10,091 nt of DNA from JAAZNO01 sp012798275 (GCA_035347995.1 DAOPQD010000105.1:1-10091); one strand, 5' to 3'; positions 1 through 6,890 are shown, counted from the stretch's first letter. The notes: generated by a model not told the origin, from the letters alone. Program-made: numbers and translations.

Positions 1-10
1 AATTTCTGAT

Positions 11-40
11 CTGATTCGTGAAATTCGTGTTCATTCGGGG
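11..40 (+). repeat. Dispersed intergenic repeat, copy 1
   Basis: A 30-bp segment built from near-repeats of the unit ATTCGTG (in full, the unit reads GAAATTCGTG then TTCATTCGGG) lies just before the RBS of the first gene. Read on the opposite strand, 4726-4754 gives almost the same sequence (ctgat, gtgaaat, cgtgttc and cg blocks shared, with about six differences). It probably lies in the 5' untranslated region of the following gene. The left edge may extend beyond the window. Function is unknown; it resembles short intergenic repeats scattered through many environmental bacterial genomes. Confidence 0.5.
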
Positions 41-62
41 CCATTTTCGCAGGAGGTCCATC

Positions 63-1697
63 ATGCGCATTTTAGCTGGCGCGTTGGGAGATTGCGTCCA
101 TGTGGCCGGCGTCTCCCGCTTTTTGAGCATCGCTGAGCAGCAGGGACACGAGACCCTCTTCACCGGCCCGGCGACCGACATTGAAAGCTTCGTGGATGCC
201 ATCCACAACTTCGATCCCGATGTGATTGGCGTGAGCTATCGGCTCACGCCGGAAAATGCCCGCCTGTTACTCCAGGAGTTCTGGGGCGTCATTCGGGCCG
301 CCGGCTTGAGCGACCGTCGCTTCGTCTTCGGGGGAACGCCGCCCGTCGCCGCCGTGGCCCGCGAGCTGGGCGGCTTCGAGGCCATCTTCGACGGCAGCGA
401 GGCCCCCGATGCTCTCATCCGCTTCCTGCGCGGCGAGCCCGCGCAGCACGATCAGAACATCATCCCGCCGCAAAGCACCATCGCCCGCATTCAATGGAAG
501 GCGCCCTATCCCCTCCTGCGGCATCACTTCGGCATTCCTGCTTTCACCATCGAACCAACCGTGGAGGGCATCGCCCACATCGCCGAGGCCGGCGCGCTGG
601 ATGTGATCTCGCTCGGCGCCGACCAGGATGCGCAAGAGCACTTCTTTCGCCCCGATCTCCAGAATCCCAAAAGCAAAGGGGCCGGCGGGGTGCCCTTCCG
701 CAGCGAGAAGGACCTCCTCCGCCTGCGTGAAGCGGCGCAGCGCGGCAACTATCCCCTCTTGCGTTCCTATTCGGGGACGGCCGACCTGCTCCGCTACGCC
801 GACATGCTCGTCCGTACCCTCGACAACGCCTGGTGCGCCACCTCGCTCTTCTTCTTCAATGCCATGGACGGACGCGGGCCCCTGAGCCTGGAAGACTCGA
901 TCCGTGATCACCTCGCGCTGATGGCCTGGCATGGGGCGCGCGACATTCCCGTCGAAGGCAACGAGCCCTACCATTGGGGCATGCGCGACGCGCCCGACGT
1001 GATCAGCGTCGCCGCCTCGTACCTTTACGCTTACAATGCCAAAAAGGCCGGCGTGCGCGATTACATCACCACGTACATGTTCGAAAGCCCCAACACGCTC
1101 TCTAACCGCATGGATCTGGCCAAAGCGCTCGCCCAAATCCGCGTCGCCGAGGCCTTTGCCGACGCTGACTTTCGTATCTGGCGGCAGACCCGCACCGGCT
1201 TGCTCAGTTATCCGGTGGACATGGCCCGCGCCCGCGCCCACCTCGCCGAATCCATCTACCTGCAGATGGCGCTGCGGCCCGCGATCGTGCACATCGTTGG
1301 GTACACCGAGGCCGATCACGCCGCCACCGCCGCCGAAGTCATCGAGTCCTCCGTCATGGCGCAGCAAGTCATCGGGACTGCCCTGTACGGGCAACCCGAC
1401 ATGACCGCCGACCCCGGCATCCAGGCGCGGGCTGGGGAACTCGTCGAAGAGGCACACGTCCTGCTCGAGGCCATCCGGCGTCTGGGAGCTGACGCGGCTG
1501 AAGATCCGCTCAGCGACCCGGCAACGCTGGCGCGTGCCGTGCAGGCAGGTCTGCTCGACGCGCCGCAGCTACAACGCAATCGCTTCGCGCGCGGCGAGAT
1601 CCGCTCGCGCACCATCAACGGGGCCGTGCTCGCCGTTGACGCCGAAGGCCATCCCCTCACCGAGCGGCAGCGCTTGAAAGGCCTGGGGTTGGCATAA
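63..1697 (+). CDS. Cobalamin-binding protein with mutase-like catalytic barrel
   Basis: This 544-residue protein starts with a B12-binding Rossmann-like domain (about residues 1-122). It shows the lower-ligand region GDCVHVAG (D10, H13, G16), a serine in GVSYRLT (S58) and the FGG loop (G90, G91), the three landmarks of corrinoid domains that bind B12 base-off with a histidine ligand. The spacing is DxxHxxG rather than the usual DxHxxG. The rest (about 150-475) looks like an alpha/beta barrel with motifs such as EGNEPYHWG (298-306), SPNTLSNRMD (342-351) and LYGQPDMTADP (441-451), which remind me of the glutamate mutase epsilon subunit. A basic tail (505-544) ends the protein. By inference it is a single-chain adenosylcobalamin-dependent carbon-skeleton mutase or relative; substrate is unknown. 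An in-frame ATG exists at 18, but AGGAGG at 51-56, six bases before ATG 63, fixes the start, and the B12 fold begins right there (MRILAG). No B12 riboswitch is visible in the short upstream part. Alternatives are a methyl-transfer or methionine-synthase-like corrinoid protein. The B12 domain is more certain than the mutase call. Confidence 0.75.
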   Translation: MRILAGALGDCVHVAGVSRFLSIAEQQGHETLFTGPATDIESFVDAIHNFDPDVIGVSYRLTPENARLLLQEFWGVIRAAGLSDRRFVFGGTPPVAAVARELGGFEAIFDGSEAPDALIRFLRGEPAQHDQNIIPPQSTIARIQWKAPYPLLRHHFGIPAFTIEPTVEGIAHIAEAGALDVISLGADQDAQEHFFRPDLQNPKSKGAGGVPFRSEKDLLRLREAAQRGNYPLLRSYSGTADLLRYADMLVRTLDNAWCATSLFFFNAMDGRGPLSLEDSIRDHLALMAWHGARDIPVEGNEPYHWGMRDAPDVISVAASYLYAYNAKKAGVRDYITTYMFESPNTLSNRMDLAKALAQIRVAEAFADADFRIWRQTRTGLLSYPVDMARARAHLAESIYLQMALRPAIVHIVGYTEADHAATAAEVIESSVMAQQVIGTALYGQPDMTADPGIQARAGELVEEAHVLLEAIRRLGADAAEDPLSDPATLARAVQAGLLDAPQLQRNRFARGEIRSRTINGAVLAVDAEGHPLTERQRLKGLGLA

Positions 1698-1824
1698 GGC
1701 GGCTTCCCGGCAGCGTAACCCGGCAAAAATTCACCGCACAGCAACCCAGATTGGTCATGACACGGGGAAAATGCGGGATTGCCAGGGCTCACGCCCGCCG
1801 CTAAATCTTCCCCGTAGAACAACA

Positions 1825-1861
1825 CCAGGGGCCCAGCGCCGCTATGACGCTGGGCCCCTGG
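1825..1861. terminator. Strong hairpin between convergent genes
   Basis: A perfect 14-bp inverted repeat (CCAGGGGCCCAGCG at 1825-1838 and its complement at 1848-1861) with a 9-base loop lies 17 bases beyond the stop of the leftward peptidase gene and 127 bases beyond the stop of the rightward B12 gene. On the minus strand the stem is followed by TGTTGTTCT, a moderately T-rich stretch; on the plus strand no T-run follows. It most likely terminates the leftward transcript and may act as a barrier in both directions. Confidence 0.7.
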
Positions 1862-1878
1862 CAATGGCGGCTCGAAAC

Positions 1879-3252
1879 TCAGAGTTCCGCGAGATTGGTC
1901 AGGAAATGGAGCGAGGTCTGAACGCCCCGGTGGAAATTGCTCACCGCGAGCTTCTCATTGGGCGCGTGGAGGTTGTCATCCGGCAGCCCAAAGCCCATGA
2001 GAATCGTGTCAATCCCCAGCATTTTCTGGAAGGCGGCCACGACCGGGATCGAGCCTCCCTCGCGCACCAGAATCGGCTCGCGCCCGAAAGCCGCCTTGTA
2101 GGCGCGGAACGCCGCCGCCATCTCCGGACTATCGCGGCGCACTATCGCCCCTTCGCCACCGTGCAAGTCGCGGACCTCCACGGTCACCGTGGCGGGAGCC
2201 AGCGCCCGAAAATACTCCGCAATCAGACGGCTGATCTCCCCAGGCTTCTGATCGGGGACCAGGCGCATGGAGATTTTGGCAAAGGCTTTGGCCGGCAAGA
2301 CGGTCTTGGCGCCCGGTTGCGTGTAGCCCCCCCAAATGCCGTTCACATCCAACGTCGGACGCGCCATGGTGCGCTCGATGATGGTGTAGCCCGGCTCACC
2401 CCAATCGCGGATGACCCCCGCTTCCGCCAGCCACACTTCCCGATCAAAGGGGATCTTCGCCAGTTCAGCGCGCTCCTCCGGCTCCAGGTCCCGCACTTTG
2501 TCGTAAAAACCCGGGATGAGGATGCGCCCATCCTCGTCCTGCAGCTTGGCGATCATGGCGCACAGTGCGTTGATGGGGTTGTGCACCGCTCCACCGTAGA
2601 TGCCGGAATGCAGGTCGCTCGCCGGGCCCGTGACCTCGACCTCGACATAGGCCATGCCGCGCAGCGCGTAGACAATCGTCGGCAGATCCTTGCCCAGGAT
2701 GTGGGAATCAGAGATGAGGGCGACATCGGCCCGCAGCAGGTCCTGATGTTCACGGATGAAGGGATCGAGCGACGGGCTGCCGATCTCCTCTTCCCCCTCG
2801 ATGAGCATCTTGATATTGACGGGCGGCGCGCCAGCGGTCTGCTGAAAGGCCTCCAGCGCTTTCACGTGCACAAAGAGCTGCCCTTTGTCGTCGGAAGCGC
2901 CGCGCGCGAAGAGATTATCGCCGATCACCGTCGGCTCAAAGGGAGGCGTGTGCCAGAGCTCAAAAGGCTCCGGGGGTTGTACATCGTAGTGCCCATAGAT
3001 GAGCACCGTGGGCTTCTCGGGGCCGGCGGCCAACCATTCGGCATAGATGATGGGGTGACCATGGGTGGGCATCACCTCAGCGCGCGGAAAGCCGATCGCC
3101 AACAGTTGATCCCGCAGCCAGACCGCGGCGCGAATCATGTCGGGGCGATGCTCCGCCTGCGTGCTGACGCTGGGAATTTGCAAAAAAGCTTTCAATTCCT
3201 CGAGAAATTGATTCTCATGCGCGCGAGCGTAGTCAAAACAAGTTGATGTCAT
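1879..3252 (-). CDS. M20-family metallo-dipeptidase
   Basis: This 457-residue protein has the complete active site of the M20 di-zinc peptidases of the CNDP/DUG1-like dipeptidase branch. H88 and D90 lie in YGHYDVQPP, the bridging aspartate D121 in RGASDDKG, the general base and metal ligand E154/E155 in EGEEEIGS, D182 in ISDSH, and the last metal-ligand histidine H429 in LPDDNLHAPNE. The lid/dimerisation domain lies roughly at 195-310 and contains the GPASDLHSGIYGG motif. Length is normal for the family. There is no signal peptide, so it is cytoplasmic and most likely cleaves dipeptides or short peptides to amino acids. The start at 3252 is chosen because AGGGAGG lies six bases upstream; an out-of-frame ATG at 3256 is too close to that site. 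The gene follows the aminotransferase on the same strand after 102 bases, but a good promoter lies in between, so it is probably transcribed on its own. Exact substrate cannot be told. Confidence 0.92.
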   Translation of the reverse strand: MTSTCFDYARAHENQFLEELKAFLQIPSVSTQAEHRPDMIRAAVWLRDQLLAIGFPRAEVMPTHGHPIIYAEWLAAGPEKPTVLIYGHYDVQPPEPFELWHTPPFEPTVIGDNLFARGASDDKGQLFVHVKALEAFQQTAGAPPVNIKMLIEGEEEIGSPSLDPFIREHQDLLRADVALISDSHILGKDLPTIVYALRGMAYVEVEVTGPASDLHSGIYGGAVHNPINALCAMIAKLQDEDGRILIPGFYDKVRDLEPEERAELAKIPFDREVWLAEAGVIRDWGEPGYTIIERTMARPTLDVNGIWGGYTQPGAKTVLPAKAFAKISMRLVPDQKPGEISRLIAEYFRALAPATVTVEVRDLHGGEGAIVRRDSPEMAAAFRAYKAAFGREPILVREGGSIPVVAAFQKMLGIDTILMGFGLPDDNLHAPNEKLAVSNFHRGVQTSLHFLTNLAEL

Positions 3253-3338
3253 CCATGGCCTCCCTTTAGCGACCGGGAACGCGCCCTACTCCGATCCTGG
3301 CGCCGCACTCTCCTGTAGCCAGTGAACTACATACGGCA

Positions 3339-3366
3339 ATTATACCCAAATGCCTCAAACTGACAA
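3339..3366 (-). promoter_or_regulatory. Sigma-70-type promoter of the M20 peptidase gene
   Basis: On the minus strand TTGTCA (3366-3361, five of six consensus bases) is followed after 16 bp by a perfect TATAAT (3344-3339). Transcription should start near 3332, giving a leader of about 80 bases before the ATG at 3252. The -35 box overlaps the last codons of the upstream aminotransferase gene. Confidence 0.7.
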
Positions 3367-4515
3367 CTCCGCCAACGCCGCGCGCATCCGCTCCAGGCCC
3401 TCCGTCAGCAGCGCTCGCGGCGTGCCAAAGTTGAGCCGCACGAAACCCTCGCCGCCGGGGCCAAAGGTCGCGCCGTCGTTCAGCATGACCCGCGCCCGCG
3501 CGCGGAAGAATTCGTAGGGGTTCCCAGGGATGCCCGCCTCACGGCAATCCAGCCACGCGAGATAGGTTCCCTCCGGCGCGGCGACGTGCACGCCGGGCAG
3601 ATGCTCGCGCACGTAAGCCACCAGAAAATCCCGATTGGCTTCCAAATACGCCAGCAGGCTCTCCAGCCAGGGGCCGCCGTCGCGGTAAGCGGCCAGCGCC
3701 GCCGTGTATCCCAGCAGATTCACGTGCCCCACGACCCCGCGCTGCCCCGCGTTGAAGCGCTCCCGCAACGCCGGGTCGGGAATCACGGCAAAGGAGCAGC
3801 CGAGGCCTGGGATGTTGAAGGTCTTGCTGGGCGCCATCAGCGTGATGGTGGAGGCGGCCATCTCTGGATCGAGCGCGGCGATGGGGTAATGACGCTGTCC
3901 ACTGAAGATAAAGTCGCAGTGGATCTCGTCGGAGCAGATGAGCAGCCGCTTCTGGAGGCACAGCTGCGCCAGGCGTTCAAGCTCGTCCCGCCGGAAGACG
4001 CGCCCCACAGGATTGTGCGGGTTGCACAGCAGAAACATCGCCGTATGGGGGGAGAGCGCCGCCTCAAAGCGGTCGAAGTCAATCTCGTAGGCGCCGTCGG
4101 GACGGCGGCTGAGCTCCATGGACTCATGGCGCAGGCCGGCATCCGCCGCGGCCGTGAGGAAAGGGGGATAGACGGGCGTCTGGATCAGCAAGCCGTCGCC
4201 AGGACGGGTGAGCGCCTGCGCCGCCAGGTTGAAGCCCACCACGACTCCCGGTAGGAAGACGATGGCTTCGGGCGCGACGCGCCAATCGTAGAGCGCCGCC
4301 AGCCGCGCCACGAGCACTTCGCGCAGCTCCGGCGGGGCACTGCCGTATCCGAAAATGCCGTGCGCTACCCGCTCCTGCAGCGCCGCAATCACCGGCTCCG
4401 GGCAGCGAAAATCCATGTCCGCCACCCACATGGGAAGTTCATCTTCCTCGCACACGTTCCATTTGATGCTGTCGCCAAAACGGCGGTCAATGAAGGCGTC
4501 GAAATCACAGGTCAT
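3355..4515 (-). CDS. MalY/PatB-family PLP-dependent aminotransferase / C-S lyase
   Basis: This 386-residue fold-type I PLP enzyme matches the MalY/PatB (cystathionine beta-lyase-like) branch. It has the N-terminal PMWVADMDF signature (28-36), FGYG (55-58), PVYPPF (114-119), the CNPHNPVGRVF segment with N168 (164-174), SDEIHCDFIF (195-204) with D196 for the pyridine nitrogen, the Schiff-base lysine K231 in APSKTFNIPGL, and the carboxylate-binding R360 in FVRLNFGTPR. Members cleave C-S bonds of cysteine conjugates such as cystathionine, giving a thiol, pyruvate and ammonia, and may also transaminate. The start is supported by CAGGAG about eight bases upstream. It lies upstream of the M20 dipeptidase on the same strand, which would fit peptide and sulfur amino acid breakdown, though the dipeptidase has its own promoter. 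Substrate and the choice between lyase and aminotransferase cannot be decided from sequence. Confidence 0.9.
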   Translation of the reverse strand: MTCDFDAFIDRRFGDSIKWNVCEEDELPMWVADMDFRCPEPVIAALQERVAHGIFGYGSAPPELREVLVARLAALYDWRVAPEAIVFLPGVVVGFNLAAQALTRPGDGLLIQTPVYPPFLTAAADAGLRHESMELSRRPDGAYEIDFDRFEAALSPHTAMFLLCNPHNPVGRVFRRDELERLAQLCLQKRLLICSDEIHCDFIFSGQRHYPIAALDPEMAASTITLMAPSKTFNIPGLGCSFAVIPDPALRERFNAGQRGVVGHVNLLGYTAALAAYRDGGPWLESLLAYLEANRDFLVAYVREHLPGVHVAAPEGTYLAWLDCREAGIPGNPYEFFRARARVMLNDGATFGPGGEGFVRLNFGTPRALLTEGLERMRAALAELSV

Positions 4516-4725
4516 GGGCCAGCTCCTGTAGGGTGTGGATTCCAGTCGCGCTCCCGCCGTCCCTGGACTTCACTCTTTAGCCGAGAGCGCACAGAGAACC
4601 GGAAATGCTTTCCACCATTGTACGCCAGTTCCGGATCCGGGGCAAATGTCAAGCGGATCACGGCCCGTTGACCCCCGCGCCGACATGTCACGGGTGTTCT
4701 GCGCGTCAGCGCTCAGAAAATGGCT

Positions 4726-4754
4726 CACGGAGGAACACGGATTTCACCGATCAG
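4726..4754 (-). repeat. Dispersed intergenic repeat, copy 2
   Basis: Read on the minus strand, this 29-bp segment (CTGATCGGTGAAATCCGTG, then TTCCTCCGTG) matches copy 1 at 11-40 with about six differences. The ATCCGTG-type units here look less degraded than the ATTCGTG units of copy 1. It lies between divergent genes about 210 bases from either start, so it is not tied to a fixed position before an RBS. Confidence 0.5.
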
Positions 4755-4764
4755 CAAAAGTAAC

Positions 4765-4780
4765 GCAAACTTCAGTTTGC
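4765..4780. repeat. Small palindrome
   Basis: GCAAAC and GTTTGC flank a TTCA loop, a perfect 6-bp hairpin directly after the dispersed repeat. On the plus strand it is followed by a T-rich stretch (ttatttttcg at 4791-4800) only after ten other bases, so a terminator is unlikely. It may be part of the same repeat unit. Confidence 0.4.
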
Positions 4781-4841
4781 TCTCAGGCTGTTATTTTTCG
4801 GGGATGTGCCGCAGGGACAGGTCCATTCTGACGCCCCCCTC

Positions 4842-4860
4842 TCCCAAAGGCAGGTTGGGA
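4842..4860. repeat. Degenerate CT-rich palindrome
   Basis: TCCCAA and TTGGGA form a 6-bp stem around a 7-base loop. The left flank (CCCCCCTC) is not matched by the right flank (CAGGCG), so it looks like a decayed relative of the much better preserved CT/GA palindrome at 9945-9982, which also has CCCAA-type arms meeting TTGGG. Confidence 0.4.
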
Positions 4861-4905
4861 CAGGCGCTGCGTCGCGTCCTCAATGCTGGCAAGCTGCCTC
4901 AATTG

Positions 4906-4914
4906 TGCTACACT
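4906..4914 (+). promoter_or_regulatory. Extended -10 promoter of the ThuA-like gene
   Basis: TGCTACACT combines the extended TGn motif with a TACACT -10 box (4909-4914), 50 bases before the ATG at 4965. No good -35 box lies at 16-18 bp upstream (CTGGCA at 4886-4891 is poor), which is compatible with the extended -10. Start of transcription would be near 4921. Confidence 0.5.
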
Positions 4915-4964
4915 AACACGGCGTTACGCTGCGACATCTGAGGATTATTTCGTGGAGGTTTTCG

Positions 4965-5636
4965 ATGGCTGAAGTTGGGAAAAACATGCTGCTGCTGCTC
5001 GGCGGCATCTACCACGATTTCGAGGGTTTCCGCGAGAGCATGGCCCCTTTCTTTCAACAGCAGGGCTACAACGTCCACGTCACCTATGATTTCGAGGCCC
5101 TCGTCGAGCCGACTCTCGCGGAGGTAGAGGTGATCGTGCTCAACACCTGTCTGGGCGGGCCCCGGCCCCAGGGCCCCTGGGCCGCCGATCTCAACACTGC
5201 CCAGACGGCAAGCCTTGTGAATTGGGTGCAGGCGGGAGGGGGGCTCCTGGGCCTGCACGCGGCCACTGTCATCGGCGAGGGGAGCCAACGGCTGCGACGG
5301 CTCCTGGGCGGCTACTTCGTCGAGCATCCCCCGGAGGCGGAATTCACGGTGATGCCCCTGTACCGCGAGCATCCCATCACCCAGGGGATTGACGCTTTCG
5401 TCGTCCAGGATGAGCTCTTCATCAATGCCTACGAAAGCGACGTGGAAATCCACATGGCGGCCTCCCATCGCAACGTCTGCCATCCCCTGGTGTGGACGCG
5501 ACACGAGGAGGCCGGTCGGGTTGCCTATATCGCGTTGGGGCACAGCGAGAAGGTGTGGCTGTTGCCGGCCTACCGCAAGCTGATGACCCAGGCGCTGATG
5601 TGGCTCACGGCGTCACCTTCCAGCGCGGGGAAATAG
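4965..5636 (+). CDS. ThuA-like protein (class I glutamine amidotransferase-like fold)
   Basis: This 223-residue protein resembles the ThuA/trehalose-utilisation family. Supporting features are the N-terminal strand LLLLGG with YHDF, the central GGGLLGLHAAT motif (91-101, with H98 where true amidotransferases carry the nucleophile-elbow cysteine), GGYFVEHP (115-122), EHPITQGID plus DELF (135-152), and the C-terminal GRVAYIALGHSEKVW (184-198) with H193. Characterised relatives act on sugars or keto-sugars, and the family is common near carbohydrate regulons; the reaction here is unknown. No signal peptide is seen. GGAGG at 4954-4958, six bases before the ATG, sets the start. The gene ends only 33 bases from the stop of the convergent LacI gene, which supports a carbohydrate-related role, but no transporter or sugar enzyme is in view. 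Confidence 0.83.
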   Translation: MAEVGKNMLLLLGGIYHDFEGFRESMAPFFQQQGYNVHVTYDFEALVEPTLAEVEVIVLNTCLGGPRPQGPWAADLNTAQTASLVNWVQAGGGLLGLHAATVIGEGSQRLRRLLGGYFVEHPPEAEFTVMPLYREHPITQGIDAFVVQDELFINAYESDVEIHMAASHRNVCHPLVWTRHEEAGRVAYIALGHSEKVWLLPAYRKLMTQALMWLTASPSSAGK

Positions 5637-5669
5637 GGACGTGTCCACGAGGGCAGGGCGGTAGCGCCG

Positions 5670-6686
5670 TCATGCCGCGAAGCCGCAAGATTCCCGCACC
5701 ACCAGCTCGGTCCCCATGAGCACCTGACGGGGCGGGTGCGTCCCATTCTGGATGAGCTCGAGCAGGAGCTCCACGGCGCGGATTCCAAAACGCCGAATGG
5801 GTTGGCGGATCGTGGTGAGCGTCGGTGAGGCCAACAAGGCGGGGGGCAAATCGTCATAGCCCACCACGGCGATGTCACGCGGCACTTGCAGGCCGCTGTG
5901 TTGAATCGCGCGCAGGGCGCCGACGGCCATCACGTCTGAAGCGGCGAAAACAGCATCGGGGTGATGCGGCAACAGCTGTTGCATCCCCAGATAAGCGCTG
6001 TTTTCAGTGAAATCGCCTTCGACGATCAAAGCGGGGTCCACGGACAGGCCCATCGCGGCGAGCGCCTGTTCGTAGCCCCGGAGGCGATCCGCCCCCACGG
6101 CGGTATGCCGTCCTCCCGTGATCGTCGCCACGCGGCGCCGTCCCAGCTCCAGCAAATGCATCACCGCCGTGTACGCCCCGTGAACGTTGTCCACATCAAT
6201 GTAGCTCACCTTGTCGGTGACGCTCGGACGTCCAGCAACGACCAACGGCAGGCCGCTCTCCGCCAACGCGCCGATAAGACTGTCTTCCCGCTGCCCTACC
6301 TGCACGATGAGACCATCCAAAAACCCGCGCGAGGTGATTTTGGGCAAGAGCTTCGACTCGTCGGCGAAAGTCTGCACGAGGAAGAGCGACAGCGTGTACT
6401 CGTACTGATTGCACGCCTCAGCGATCCCCTGGGTGAGGCGGGGGAAATAGGGGTCGGAGAAGAAGGCATGGACGCTCTGGGGCACCACCAGGCCGATCAT
6501 GCGCGATTCCTGGAAGGCCAGGGAGCGGGCGAGGAGGTTGGGACGATAATTCGTCTCCTCGATCACCCGCAACACCCGTTCGCGCAACTCGGGTCGGACA
6601 TGAGGGCGGTCATTCAGCACTCGGGAAGCGGTCGTGCGAGAGACTCCCGCGAGCCTGGCAATCTCGTCAAGGGTCAATTGCGGCAT
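5670..6686 (-). CDS. LacI-family transcriptional regulator
   Basis: This is a full-length (338-residue) LacI/PurR-type repressor. The N-terminal helix-turn-helix reads LTLDEIARLAGVSRTTASRVLN (about 4-25), followed by NYRPNLLARSL (46-56), the hinge helix that inserts into the operator's central step. The periplasmic-binding-protein-like sensor domain follows from about 62, with typical landmarks MIGLVVP (63-69), SDVMAVGALRAI and VVGYDD in the second half, and the family ending LVVRESCG. It should bind an operator as a dimer and respond to a small molecule, most often a sugar. The start is supported by GGAG at 6700-6697, eight bases upstream. Its promoter at 6846-6818 carries a LacI-type operator just beyond the -10, predicting autorepression. 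It is convergent with the ThuA-like gene and divergent from the nitroreductase. Effector is unknown. Confidence 0.95.
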   Translation of the reverse strand: MPQLTLDEIARLAGVSRTTASRVLNDRPHVRPELRERVLRVIEETNYRPNLLARSLAFQESRMIGLVVPQSVHAFFSDPYFPRLTQGIAEACNQYEYTLSLFLVQTFADESKLLPKITSRGFLDGLIVQVGQREDSLIGALAESGLPLVVAGRPSVTDKVSYIDVDNVHGAYTAVMHLLELGRRRVATITGGRHTAVGADRLRGYEQALAAMGLSVDPALIVEGDFTENSAYLGMQQLLPHHPDAVFAASDVMAVGALRAIQHSGLQVPRDIAVVGYDDLPPALLASPTLTTIRQPIRRFGIRAVELLLELIQNGTHPPRQVLMGTELVVRESCGFAA

Positions 6687-6728
6687 CGTTTCAGCTCCAC
6701 GGCTTGAAGTACCCTGGACAGGGCTTAC

Positions 6729-6748
6729 GCAGCGCGCTAAATCGCTGC
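6729..6748 (-). other. Hairpin in the lacI leader
   Basis: GCAGCG and CGCTGC flank an 8-base loop within the predicted 125-base untranslated leader of the LacI gene, 43 bases before the ATG. The 6-bp stem has no T-run after it, so it is not an obvious attenuator; it may be chance in GC-rich sequence. Confidence 0.3.
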
Positions 6749-6797
6749 AGGCGCCAGATGGGAGTCATGTGAGATCAAACGCACGCACAAGCCCCAA

Positions 6798-6825
6798 TTG
6801 GAAGCGCTCCCAGATTCACTATACT
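6798..6825 (+). promoter_or_regulatory. Rightward promoter overlapping the operator
   Basis: TTGGAA (6798-6803, four of six consensus) and TATACT (6820-6825, five of six) are 16 bp apart and point to the nitroreductase gene. The LacI-type operator covers part of the -35 box and the spacer. Its -10 overlaps the -10 of the leftward lacI promoter, so the two promoters could compete for RNA polymerase. Start of transcription would be near 6832, 140 bases before the nitroreductase ATG. Confidence 0.45.
6799..6812. promoter_or_regulatory. LacI-type operator
   Basis: TGGAAGCGCTCCCA is a 14-bp dyad with one mismatched pair, centred on the CG step of AGCGCT, the shape typical for LacI/CcpA-like regulators. 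On the minus strand it covers about the first 14 transcribed bases after the lacI -10 box; on the plus strand it overlaps the -35 box and spacer of the rightward promoter. Its position next to a lacI gene makes that repressor the likely binder. Confidence 0.7.
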
Positions 6826-6846
6826 TGATTTTGAGAGGGGTGTCAA
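6818..6846 (-). promoter_or_regulatory. Strong promoter of the LacI gene
   Basis: On the minus strand a perfect TTGACA (6846-6841) is followed after 17 bp by TATAGT (6823-6818, five of six consensus). This is the best promoter match in the window. Transcription should start near 6811, within the operator, leaving a leader of about 125 bases. Confidence 0.75.
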
Positions 6847-6890
6847 GCGATTTACGACCGCCGTTCGGCGAAGCCTTTTTCGCGGCGGCA

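Larger units (their letters stand above)
4516..4964. other. 449-bp gene-free divergent intergenic region
   Basis: This stretch separates the leftward aminotransferase from the rightward ThuA-like gene. I see no convincing coding region; the short reading frames have no RBS or family motifs. It holds a dispersed repeat copy (4726-4754), two small hairpins (4765-4780 and 4842-4860), a palindrome CCGGATCCGG (4631-4640) and an extended -10 promoter for the right-hand gene. For the aminotransferase, TACAAT on the minus strand (4622-4617) is a possible -10, but the only good TTGACA (4652-4647) is 24 bp away, which is too far for a normal promoter. Confidence 0.6.

Noticed and set aside
267..1457. 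A 396-codon minus-strand reading frame opposite the B12-binding gene
   Set aside because: It is antisense to a gene with clear domain motifs, has no family signature and no convincing RBS.
1771..3246. A 491-codon plus-strand reading frame opposite the M20 peptidase
   Set aside because: It is antisense to a gene with a complete catalytic site, starts inside the intergenic hairpin region, and its protein has no recognisable motif. Long antisense frames are common in GC-rich genes with biased third positions.
4617..4652. Promoter TTGACA...TACAAT for the aminotransferase
   Set aside because: The two boxes are 24 bp apart, beyond the 15-20 bp range of sigma-70-type promoters.
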